Assembly: GCA_022315425.1 (NCBI GenBank)
Contig: JAIUPT010000042.1
Span: 2,356,001-2,420,000, forward strand
DNA length: 64,000 nucleotides
Source of the DNA: Pseudevernia furfuracea
Lineage: Eukaryota; Ascomycota; Lecanoromycetes; Lecanorales; Parmeliaceae
Reading direction: 5' to 3'
This document shows, in pieces, positions 42,773-52,454 of the stretch. The notes beneath the pieces were generated by a model. The model was given only the letters and a program-made list of their open reading frames with translations, was not told the origin of the DNA and made no database searches. Made by a program: the position numbers and the translations under genes. Within the stretch, counting starts at the first letter, position 1; each line of letters starts with the position of its first letter.

Positions 42773-43028
42773 ATGAAGAGTGCTTTTAATAGGGCGGTTT
42801 TCTTGTTGAGCTTGCTTTATGGATGATATGTATTTGGAAGTTGCATGAATATGTGAGCAAAGATCCAAGAGCTGAACTTGAGGCTCATGTGCAATAAGCA
42901 ACTGGCTAAGAGCTGAAGTTGACCCCTGTGTCCAGAGGTATCACCGTATGTATCTGCTATCCCAAATCTCCTGTGCTTCTTCGCCTTCATTTAGCTCGCT
43001 CAATCCAATCCAATGACGAGCTCGAGGC

Positions 43029-44441
43029 TTAAGTGCAAGACGACGCCTTTCCCCAGAGGTTGTGTGCCCGCTCCTGAATGCCTGCTTCAGAGTCCGTCGA
43101 TTCCTCCCGTGGCGCCATCTCAACCTGCCCCCCAAGATCTTCTTCTTTTTCTTCCGCTTCATCCTCAAATTCCTGAACCTCCTCTCCCTTTGACTTCTCC
43201 AGCTCCATCTCCAGCTGCTCAATATATCCGACGGTCTTATGAACGACCTCAGAATCGCCGCCAAGACAAACCACTTCCTCCTCCAGCTCCAAGTGCGCAA
43301 ACTTCAATGCTTCCTCGAAATTCCCTCGGCCCTTGAGATAATCCGCTGCATCGCGGTACAGTATCATCAGCTCCCCCTGCAACCCTTCTTCTTTGATGAT
43401 TTCCATTAGTCTTAAGATAGCCGTCAGAGGGTCCCGCAGTCCATAGATCAGTAACGCCTCGTTCAGGCTGAACTGAAACATGATGATCTGATCATTGAGG
43501 GCCTTCATGGCAAGACGGCGCGACTCGCTTGCTTGCCCAAAGGTGGTTTCGGTCTGGCATGCTGGGCAGTTGCAGCAGAAATCGTAAATGCGCAGCTCAG
43601 ATCGGCGCTGGAGGCATGTGCAAAAGGGGGGCCCGTAGCTTATTGTCATCTCTTCGCCTTCTGCAATGTCGATCATACTGTGTAGTACTATCTCGCCGCG
43701 CTTTTCGCTCCAAGAGTAATAGGTGTTAGGAACACAAGAGTGGTTGAACCGTGTCGCTGTTAAGAACATGGCTGCACTGTGCTCAATGTTGAAGCAGTTG
43801 GCGTCAAAGATACGCATGACATCGATCGTGTGTAGATCGTCCCTACGATCAGGGCAGTACAACCGCATGTACTGTTGCCGTCTCGCAAGTGGCATGCGCT
43901 CAAACTCCGTGAGGACCTTTCGATCACTATAAGGCTTGGTGACAACGAAGAATGGCTTATCCGTTAGAACACGCTCTCCTTTGACGACGTCTCGAGTAGT
44001 GAAAACACCCTGGCCTTTGCCCGGCGCTTCTTTGACGATATAGGGGCCAACTGGGTCTGGAGACTGGTGTGACTGTATTGGTTCTTCGTCGTTGATGGGC
44101 ATGGCATCTGTGACGGCCGGACTAGCTGCACTGTCCTCCATTGGCAGCTGAGAGTCATATCCTGCGGCGATCCAGAGGTTGAGGATTGCATTAGTGTCAT
44201 GCTCTTCCGATTCTGAAAAAGTGCTAAATCCCTTGGTTGCGACGTGAGTAGATTGTTCTGACAAAAGAATACCCCATAGGATTGCCGGGCCAGGAAATAT
44301 TCCGCCCATCTTTTCTCCAGCCTGTTCAAATGTCTCTAGTGGACCATCATCAATTAGTCTAGTATGGCTACTCTCGCAACGTAACTTACCATAAGGACCA
44401 AGCTCTTCCTCCCACTCCAAGTCGGATTTTAGCAGATCCAT
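43029..44441 (-). CDS. SET-domain protein (SET5/SMYD-like), 452 aa
   Basis: Exons 44441-44390 and 44335-43029, total 453 codons. The 54-base intron (GTAAGT, ACTAAT, CTAG) is a multiple of three and open, so retention would simply insert 18 residues. Splicing is favoured by the strong signals. The ATG at 44441 is chosen because the frame further upstream resembles leader. The SET domain begins about residue 135 (KEAPGKGQGVFTTRDVVKGE). It contains the catalytic-core motifs RFNHSCVPNTYYSW and GEEMTISYG and ends in a post-SET cysteine cluster CTCLQRRSELRIYDFCCNCPAC. There is no MYND finger in the split position, as in fungal SET5-like proteins. The C-terminus is helical with an acidic tail. It probably methylates lysine on a histone or other protein. 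Confidence 0.85.
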   Translation of the reverse strand: MDLLKSDLEWEEELGPYGKLRCESSHTRLIDDGPLETFEQAGEKMGGIFPGPAILWGILLSEQSTHVATKGFSTFSESEEHDTNAILNLWIAAGYDSQLPMEDSAASPAVTDAMPINDEEPIQSHQSPDPVGPYIVKEAPGKGQGVFTTRDVVKGERVLTDKPFFVVTKPYSDRKVLTEFERMPLARRQQYMRLYCPDRRDDLHTIDVMRIFDANCFNIEHSAAMFLTATRFNHSCVPNTYYSWSEKRGEIVLHSMIDIAEGEEMTISYGPPFCTCLQRRSELRIYDFCCNCPACQTETTFGQASESRRLAMKALNDQIIMFQFSLNEALLIYGLRDPLTAILRLMEIIKEEGLQGELMILYRDAADYLKGRGNFEEALKFAHLELEEEVVCLGGDSEVVHKTVGYIEQLEMELEKSKGEEVQEFEDEAEEKEEDLGGQVEMAPREESTDSEAGIQERAHNLWGKASSCT

Positions 44442-46239
44442 TTTCCGTCCGCTAAGTACCGAGTAGCCCCCGAGGCGAAAATCTTCTCTGTAAAAAAAGA
44501 ATGCGGCAGATGCAACAGTGCAAAAAGCGCAAGCTTTGGAGTAGTGGACGACCTTGGGCTCAATGCTCAAATCTAGGATTGCAGAAAGGCAAAGGTAGTT
44601 TTCGCTAGGTGTCGATGTATGATACTGATACTGAACCAATCTTTGGGGTAGACTGGTTGCCCGTTGTTTCGTGGCTGTGGAAGCCGTATTTATGTAGATG
44701 GTAGAATTAATGGATGGAGAAAATAAGAAGTTTGACGGGCAGAGAAGGTTTGGAAGAGTGGTGGATGGAGAAAGTGAATACGGAACAGTGACCGAGGGAG
44801 AAGAGTGGAGTGATCAAAAAAGTGATTGACAAAGAAGATTAAGAAGTCGGCTTCATGGCCAGAAAAGCTTCAGCTGTTTTATGATTCATAAGCAATCCCG
44901 TTCGTGACAAGTACAGACACGAGGATCAACTATCCATCATAGAATGCCAATCGCAAAGCCTTGCAAGTCCGGGTTTTGCTTTGAGAGTGACACAAAGAGG
45001 TTCGCACTGCGCTCTGACATGATCCCAAGGCTGTCGAATGAAGTACATGTAAATCTTCTAGTTTTTCATTGTGCTGAAATTTGACCAGTATTGAGAGGTT
45101 GGCGAGTGTTGGTCCTGAAGGAGAATAGCGGCGGGCCCATGCTGCTGATAATTGAGGGGCAGGTTTTGATCAGTCTTCACCTCATTTCAAAGCGACCTAT
45201 CTCACGGGCTGTACTCTTCTTGGGTTTGTGAGATACGTAGGAAGAGGCTGGATAGGAAAGATGATATGCCATGCAGGATTCCAGTCCAATCTTAGGTAGT
45301 AGAGATCTGTCATGGCTCACCCGTCAATTTCGGTCCATGGATCATTGGTACTGTAATTTTGGAGGCAAGTCGGTGCAAGTTGCCTATTTCACGAGCGGGC
45401 CAAGAGGCTTATCGAGCTCTTCAGGTGTAGATAAATGACGTACCTAGTACTATATAGGCAGGCTCGTATCCAGCAATAGAAAGACAGTCAATCATGCTGG
45501 AATGACAGTACAGCCCAACGAGCAAAAAAAGAGGGCTATGTACGAGTGGTCCAGCCAATTCGTGGAAAAGATCTAGTTGGCGGATAGCAGGGTAAAGGGT
45601 TGAAGTGAAGAGATATGAGACTAGATTACTTGGCAGACTTGATCTGTGGTTGCATGTTTGACGTAGGGTAATGCTACTTACGAACACGATTTATATTGTG
45701 AATGCGGTGCCCTCAGACTAGCCCTATCAAGACTAGAGTGGTGATGGTGTTTTTGGGCCGAGTGGGCTAACCATAATTATACTAGCCATAAAGCTTCTCT
45801 CTGAGTTAGCTCTACCGAGTATATCCATTTCGTTGAGCCCCATATACTCAGAATGTACTCCCTCCGCCACCAAGCTGTAAGCCCCCCAGGGCAATCATAC
45901 CCTATCTTTGGGGCTTGGCAGCATATCATTATCATTCTTTCTCCTTCCTCTTCTGATTTGGCCTTCCTTGGTATGTATGCGGCCTCTGCAGTCTGCACAG
46001 ACGTTCCAGATGTCATGTTGACTGTGTCCATCTGACCGTGCATGTTGTTTCCGGCGAGGTGATGTCATCGCTTTCCGTTTACTTGGCTTTTCCGAGGGTC
46101 TATGGTGTATCAGTATCAGTATCAGTATCAGTATCAGTACATCTATCAACACCTCGCCTGTTCAATTTTGTATTCTTATTGCTCACTGCTTTTTCTTTTT
46201 TGGTTTCTCTTCTTTTGCCCCCCCCCCCCTATCGCTAGG
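44442..46239. other. 1.8 kb intergenic region between divergent genes
   Basis: Upstream of the SET gene (minus) and the TRK gene (plus). No supported gene is seen. A CAGTAT hexamer array (46106-46137) and a 12-C run (46218-46229) lie just before the TRK start, and a short copy of the same hexamer (as GATACT) occurs at 44620-44633 next to the SET gene. Confidence 0.5.
46106..46138 (+). repeat. CAGTAT hexanucleotide array, five units
   Basis: Five tandem units. They lie in an open frame (ATG at 46102, encoding Gln-Tyr repeats) that is continuous with the TRK reading frame, so they may be leader or the N-terminus of that protein. Confidence 0.85.
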
Positions 46240-48463
46240 ATGGGACGCATCAATGCTATTATCTCGCACCTCAAGCGACAAGGTTGGTTCGAGATGAACT
46301 TCTATCGCGTGCATGTCATCTTTTTCATTCTGACCATAATTCTCTCATCTGTCATCATGTACGGCAGCGGCGTCAATGGCAACAGTAGTGATGCCGAAGC
46401 CCTCTTCAGGCTTCGCTACATCGACGCCATCTTTCTCTGTACAAGTGCTATGACTAATACAGGTTTGAGCACTATCAACCTGAGCGAAATAACCGGATTC
46501 CAGCAGTCCATCCTATGCGTTCTGATTCTGCTTGGCAACATGACTATCATCGCCAACGCTACCATCTGGATGAGGCGGTATTTCTTCCGCAAGTATATGA
46601 AGGAGTTCCTCAAACATTCGAAAGCTGCGAGGGAGAGGGTGGATCAGATTGATAGAGAGGAGAGCGGCAAAGGAGCTTCTTTGACCATTGGTGCCACTCA
46701 TTCCGACTCAACTGGCATCCGCCGACGACCTCGTGGCGCTGGTACGCAGATACCTCAGGCCAGCACATCTCAAAACCGCAAGAATCACCACGAGATCGGT
46801 CATGGTGGACTCCCGTATCCATGGGAGTGGGAGATCAGTAGGAAGTTTGGGTCAAGGTTCGCAGCCCCTGCCAATCCGAGTCAAGAACGACCATGTCATC
46901 ACCTCTCTTTCCAGCCATCTTTTGACCATAAAGTACGTCATTCTTTCTTGGCGCATGATCAAAACCTGATGGGGAGCAGGGTCGCTTCCACTCCCTCAGT
47001 GACGGCGAGGCCGAGGAGCTTGGTGGGGTCGAGTACCGAGCGTTAGGCGTCCTTATGTGGCTGTTGCCTTTATACATCACCTTTTGGCTTGCATTGGGTA
47101 TGGTTATAATGGTTCCATGGAGCTATAAGGATAGCGTTGCAGATATCATTCGGTATCAACAACCCGGAAATCTTAGCCCTGGCTGGTAAGTGACAACCTG
47201 GCCAAGGCGGACGGCTAACATCCTTGCTGACCTTTGGCCAGGTGGGCCTCATTCTTGGTTTTCTCCGGCTACACCAACTGCGGACTTGACTTGCTCGATC
47301 AAAGTATGATCCGTACGTGGAGTCTGCCGCTCTCGTAGTTCCAGCTGTTGACACCATCATAGCGTTCCAAGGATTTTATCTCGCGTTGATCGTTATTGGT
47401 GGCATGAAATTGGCAGGAAATACATTCTTCCCAAGCTTTCTTCGACTCACAATTTGGACCACAACCAAGATCGTTCCTGCGCATTCGAGGTTACACCACA
47501 GTCTCGCGTTCCTACTCCACCATCCGCGTCGCTGCTTCATCCTGCTCTTCCCGTCCATCAACACATGGTATCTCACCATCATCCAGGCCTCACTTCATCT
47601 TTTGCTTTGGGTCTTCTGGTTCCTTCTTCAGATCGATTATCCCACAATCATAAGTATACCACCAGGAAATCGGACAATCTGTGGTCTGTTCCAAGCACTC
47701 GGCGCTCGCACAGCTGGTATGTACATAATCAACATGAGTGAGATTGCCCCAGCGCTCTTGGTGTTATACACGTGCGCGATGTACATATCGGGCCTCCCAA
47801 TCATCATATCTATCAGATCGTCCAATGTGTATGAAGAAAGGTCGCTTGGTGTGCAGAAACCAGAAAAAGCGGACGATGAAAACAAATCCGAGAAATCCTA
47901 CATTGGAGTAAGCATGACCATCCCAGGTGAAAAGTATCCGCTGACATTGCCAGACCCATTTACAAAAACAATGCGCCTCAGATGCCTGCTGGGTCTTTAT
48001 CGTCTTCTTCCTCGTCTGCATCATAGAGCGCGACGCACTCTCAATCCCATCCCCAGGCTTCGACCTCTATGCCGTCTTCTTCGATACCATCTCCGCATTC
48101 GGTACCATCGGTCTGAGTACAGGAGTCCCCTATGACACGTATTCTTTCTGTGGCGCATGGCATACTTCGAGTAAGCTCATATTGATAATCTTGATGCTGA
48201 GGGGCCGCCATCGGGGGTTACCGATGGCCATTGATCGGGCCGTGCTTCTGCCAGGTCAGGAACTGATGGAGAGGATGGACAAAGAGTACAATGGCACCGG
48301 GGATGAGAAACATCGCGCTGAAGGGGAAGAGAAGATTCGTAGAGAGGAAACAGGGAGTCAAGCAGAGAATATAGAGGAAGGCCAGGATCCAGAACAGGAT
48401 CAGGAGACCAAAGAGAAAATGCATCAGGATCCTAGTGAGGAGGCTGATGCTCAGACGGCTTGA
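46240..48463 (+). CDS. TRK/HKT-type potassium transporter, 674 aa, five exons
   Basis: Exons 46240-46932, 46980-47185, 47242-47312, 47363-47907 and 47954-48463, total 675 codons. Introns are 47, 56, 50 and 46 bases. Each junction reproduces TRK consensus, for example FDHK|GRFHSLSD, PGW|WASFLVF and SYIG|THLQKQ. The protein shows the four membrane-pore-membrane repeats, with selectivity-filter segments TNTGLSTIN, GYTNCGLDLL, GNTFFPSFLR and SAFGTIGLSTG. Conserved signatures are YPWEWEISRKFGSRFAAP, SQERPCHHLSFQPSFDHK, EYRALGVLMWLLPLYI, HHPRRCFILLFPS and LRGRHRGLPMAIDRAVLLP. It acts as a plasma-membrane high-affinity K+ uptake protein. The cytosolic loop after the first repeat is short (about 90 residues), unlike yeast TRK1, and the tail is Glu-rich. 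An in-frame ATG at 46102 could add 46 residues. Confidence 0.9.
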
Positions 48464-49031
48464 GTCGGATTCAGACGTTGAGGTACGCTCTGTTACGGCT
48501 TGGGAAACATACCGCTGTATTTTGAAGCGGTAATTCGACCTAAGTTGGTCGCATCTTACGATCCGAAGTCGTGATGTTTTCACGCTTGAGCAAATGTCTC
48601 CCCGAGAATTGCGAAAAATGACAATATGTTTATAGGCATACTTGCTCGGCCGGTTCATCATGTGGGCAGGTAGGAAAGTCACAAAGCAAAACCCCTTCGA
48701 ACAAGATCTGCTCATTACCGGGTCCTTTGAATATCTGTCCTAACAGATCAAATAGAATTTCTTTGTCTACCAAGTCACAACAGAAGTTGAAGTCGCCGAC
48801 AAAGAAACGCCAAAGGCATATTCACAGTCAAAGCCAACATCCTCCCTTATATCTAATAGTACAAAGGAACCTCGACAAAGTCGCTTTCAGGGGCACGATG
48901 GCAAGAGAATTCTTCGAGTGAATTGTATATCTCATCGTCTCCCAATTGTGTTGCTCAAAGATTATTGTCAATCCAGATCGCACATTCCTCATCGACCCCA
49001 AACCTCCACCAGCAACCATCTCTCTACGCTT

Positions 49032-49062
<31 letters not shown>

Positions 49063-49139
49063 TCCAGAAACCCCTACTCCAACCACCTCCCCATACCCAC
49101 ACCGCCCTCAACGCCCACAAACCCCCCCCCCCCCACAAA
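48464..49139. other. Intergenic region
   Basis: 3' flank of the TRK gene and leader of the proline-rich gene. It includes an ACAG repeat (49036-49061), then C/A-rich DNA ending in a run of 13 C (49122-49134) five bases before the start at 49140. Confidence 0.6.
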
Positions 49140-49691
49140 ATGGGTTCCTCCCACTCCAAACCCTCCAAACCCCACCACCACCCCTCAGGTAAGAAACCGC
49201 GCCCCAAACTCTCCAAAACCGCGATCTCGAGACCCACCCCCCAACACAGCACCACCCTCTCCCACCCTTACCTCGAACCCCTCCCCTTCCGCCCCCTCCC
49301 CCACCACCCCACCGCCTCCCGCCCAACCCCGGAACAAGACCTCCGCGCCCGCGTCGCCCACTTCCAGAACCCCCACCCCCCCTCCCCGGCCCCTCCCCGA
49401 CCCTCGCAGCAGCACCACCAACCCAGACGCCCCAACCCATCCCCATCCCCATCCCCGAAACCCAAGCCCAAACCCCAGTTCCGACCCCTCGCCGACATCG
49501 GTCGTCCCAACCCCAAGCCCGCGCCCAAACGTCCCGCGCCTGCGGCAACTACGGGCCCGCGCCTCCTCCCCAAGGGCGCCCGCTTCGGCGGCACCAGGCA
49601 GGACCGCCATGGCGTCTGGTGGGTGTTGGTCCTGGCGGATGGGCGGTGGTATCGCTCGGCGGATGTGGGGGTGAAGGCGCCGGGGTGGTGA
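49140..49691 (+). CDS. Proline-rich protein with N-myristoylation signal, 183 aa
   Basis: Single exon from the ATG at 49140, which directly follows a C-rich leader. The N-terminus MGSSHSKPSKP fits the N-myristoylation pattern (Gly-2, Ser-6, basic residues following), suggesting membrane attachment. The middle is Pro/His/Ser-rich and disordered. The C-terminal about 45 residues are different: LLPKGARFGGTRQDRHGVWW followed by VLVLADGRWYRSADVG looks like a small folded beta-type element, possibly the functional part. A GTAAGA at 49190 could be a donor, but no better downstream frame was found. The family is not recognised. Opposite-strand Gly-rich frames are shadows of the C-rich composition. 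Confidence 0.6.
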   Translation: MGSSHSKPSKPHHHPSGKKPRPKLSKTAISRPTPQHSTTLSHPYLEPLPFRPLPHHPTASRPTPEQDLRARVAHFQNPHPPSPAPPRPSQQHHQPRRPNPSPSPSPKPKPKPQFRPLADIGRPNPKPAPKRPAPAATTGPRLLPKGARFGGTRQDRHGVWWVLVLADGRWYRSADVGVKAPGW

Positions 49692-49873
49692 GGGAGGGTG
49701 GGGGTGTGGGGAGTGGGAGGGGAGGGGAGGGGAGGGGAGAAAGGGGGAGGGGAAAGGGAGGGAGGGAGGCGAGGCGTTGCGTTGCGTCGAGGGTTTTTTT
49801 TGAGATCGGGTTGTGCTTGAAAGGATTGAGGTTTTCATTCCCAAGCTGGGATCGTTTTCATGGCGTTTTGTCC

Positions 49874-49910
<37 letters not shown>

Positions 49911-50626
49911 CGGGGGGTTTTTTGATTTTTTATATCATATACATTGTGTTGTATTTTTCATTTCATGGTTTTCTTTAACTTAGGGCTCGATGGTTTTGTT
50001 CTGTATGTGTACGGGGTTTTTTTCTGTGCCTTGGTCAACACCTATCTATCTATCCCTTCAAAAGCGATTTCGGTTGGTGACTAGGTCAATCGTGTCTTTC
50101 GCAATGTATCTTACTTCGTACCGTTGGAATTGGTGCCTTGGTTTTGCCGCGCTGCTGTGCGCGGAGATAAAGGATAGATGATAGATCGATGACTTTGTTA
50201 GAGTACCCTACGTGATGGATGATGGTCTCGTTTGTGTGATTTCTCTTCTTATTTCATTAGTGTCAGCGCGGGAAACTGTTAGCAGGCGGTGTTGTTGGTC
50301 TTGAATTTCAAACAAACAAACAGATAATGAGACGAGGCGATTTGGCGGGCTGGAAAGGGGACGTACGGGGAATGTGCTGATGGAGAGTCAGAGTGTACGC
50401 TGTTATCGCACATCTTGCCAATTCGATTCATTGGTCAGTTGTACGCTCCGTTGATTGCAAGGAGGAAATAGCTCGATGACGTGGGTGACTTTTCTTCCTA
50501 TGTACAATTGAGACGAGAAGCTATGTACAAATAAAATAGGTATCTATATCGATTGAGCAGAAATTGTCGAAATCTTGTGGCCTCTATATATTCAATCCTT
50601 TCCCTCGTCATCAAGTCATTATTCGT
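49692..50626. other. Intergenic region with low-complexity tracts
   Basis: A GGGA/GGGGA-rich purine tract (49690-49772), a 31-base T run (49875-49905), then ordinary AT-balanced DNA up to the 3' end of the MFS gene. No gene is seen. Confidence 0.6.
49875..49905. repeat. 31-base T homopolymer
   Basis: Uninterrupted run of T; its exact length is uncertain in any assembly. Confidence 0.85.
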
Positions 50627-52454
50627 TCATGCTTCAGTGTCCTTTTCGCCCTGAACACCGGCATTTTCCTTCTCAATGCCAGCTCCACCCTTCTCAACCT
50701 CATCAGCTTGCTTCTTCGGGGGCTTGATGTTCTTCCATTCGATACAAAGAGCCCCAATGATGGAAAAGCATGCCATTGCCAGTGCCACGGTGAACGTCTT
50801 CGTTATTGCGTTATTGTAAGCCACAAGCACTCCATGAAGATTGGATGGGTTCACGACATGTCTTAAGTCGGTAGCACCTGTGTTGACCACAACAGCAGGA
50901 CTGATGCCAGCAACGTTCTTCAACCCTTTGACGAGTTGATTGGTGAAGACGCTTTCTCCAACCGAGACAAAGACGGCACCACCCATTTGTTGGCAGAACA
51001 TGACCAAGGCGATACCAATTGGGGCATCCTTTCTAGGAAGAACGGCTTGCGCAGCCAAAGAAGCCTGTTGCATGCCGATACCCAGGCCGAAGCCGAATAG
51101 GACCTGATATCCAATCCATTCCGGGTGCGTGGTGTCTGGCGTCCAAGTGGTGAGGAGACCGGCGCCAATGGACATAACAACACTGTTGGCAATCATGAAA
51201 GGCGTGTAGTATCCAATTCTCGTGACTAGGAAGCCAGCAGAGATACTCGAGACGACGAGGGAGAGTAACAAAGGAAGGGTGTCAATGCCGGACTTGATAG
51301 CGTTAACATCTTTAATGGCCTGGAACCAGATTGGAAGGTAGTAAACCAGGGTCATCATTGCCGAACCGACACAAAATTGCGACCACATAGCAGCGGCTAT
51401 ACTGCGTTGGGTGACGATGCGTGGAGGGACGGTGGCTGTCTCTCCCTTCCAGATCTGCACGCCGATAAAAACTGCTATGCAGACGACAAAGAGAACTAGT
51501 AGGGCAATGATGCGTCCATTGCCCCAAGCGTAGATGGATCCACCCCATTGCAGAGCTAGTAGAAGGCAAACGATCCCCGAGAGGAAGAAGACGGTTCCTA
51601 TAGGGTCAAGCTGCATGATTTGCTGTCTCCAAGGCGTGCCAGGTTTCTTGGCCTTTGGTATATGAAGGATTAGAATGAGGATGATGATAGCAGCGCCGCC
51701 AACGGGCAGATTGATGTAGAAGCACCACCTCCACGAAACCTTTGTTGTGAAGACTCCGCCCAATAGAGGCCCGACGACGGAAGAAATCCCAAAGATGGCA
51801 CCCACTAATCCCTGTATGATTGGTCGTTTGTGAAGGGGGACAAGGTTCATGGTGATGACAATTGCTCCAGAAAAGATGCCAGAGGAGCCAGTACCAGCTA
51901 CTGCGCGACCAACGATGAAGACTGTAGAGTTGGGAGCAGCCCCACATATTGCAGACCCGACTTCAAAGAGGCCGATGGCGTAGAGGAAGACCCATTTGGG
52001 GTTGTAGAAAGTGTAGATTCGGCCCATGATGAGTTGGAAGGAGCATCCAGTGAGCATGTAAGCGCTGGCGTACCATCCAACGTCGTTGAGGGAGTGAAAT
52101 TCATCTGTGATTGTTGGAATAGCGGTTGCGATGATTGTGCGGTCCTATTCTCTTCTCGTTAGACATGACTTTGTGGAGGCGCACTGAATGAGATTTGTGA
52201 TATACCAGGGAAACGAGGAAGATGGCCAGGTAGAGAGCGATGACATTGGGGATGAGCTTCTTGAGGGTGGGGTATTCTGGTTCTGCCTCTGACTGGTTCG
52301 TCTTTGCGAGGGTGAGTTGTTCAGCCGGGTGGACTCGTGAGTCTTGTATGTTTTGTGCCATTGTCTCTTCGTTTCCGGGAGGTGGTATTGAATCATCGAC
52401 GGACGAGGAGTCGACTCTCTTTTCTTGTTCCATATTGTCCTTCTCTTCGGCCAT
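50627..52454 (-). CDS. MFS multidrug/toxin efflux transporter (DHA2, 14-TM), 588 aa
   Basis: Exons 52454-52206 and 52144-50627, total 589 codons. The 61-base intron (GTATAT to GAATAG) splits exactly FLVSL|DRTIIATAIP, the conserved start of DHA2 transporters. The N-terminal 65 residues are hydrophilic and charged. Motifs include LDRTIIATAIPTITDEFHSLNDVGWY, motif A-like GRIYTFYNPKWVFL, the antiporter motif C region (GAIFGISSVVGPLLGGVFT) and WRWCFYINLPVGG, all typical of fungal export pumps related to those in secondary-metabolite clusters. About 14 hydrophobic segments are seen, ending in a cytosolic Glu/Lys tail. It is a plasma-membrane proton antiporter. No biosynthetic gene is adjacent, so it is probably a general drug or toxicant efflux pump. 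Confidence 0.93.

Larger units (their letters stand above)
40855..43028. other. 2.2 kb gene-free stretch with simple repeats
   Basis: Contains a pentanucleotide region (42003-42180), pyrimidine runs (42449-42480) and a GT repeat (42752-42772). Short frames at 41494-41715 on both strands overlap each other and lack support. No RNA gene is seen. Confidence 0.5.

Noticed and set aside
49185..49844. Gly-rich minus-strand frames over the proline-rich gene
   Set aside because: Complement of proline codons; no start context and they run into simple repeats.
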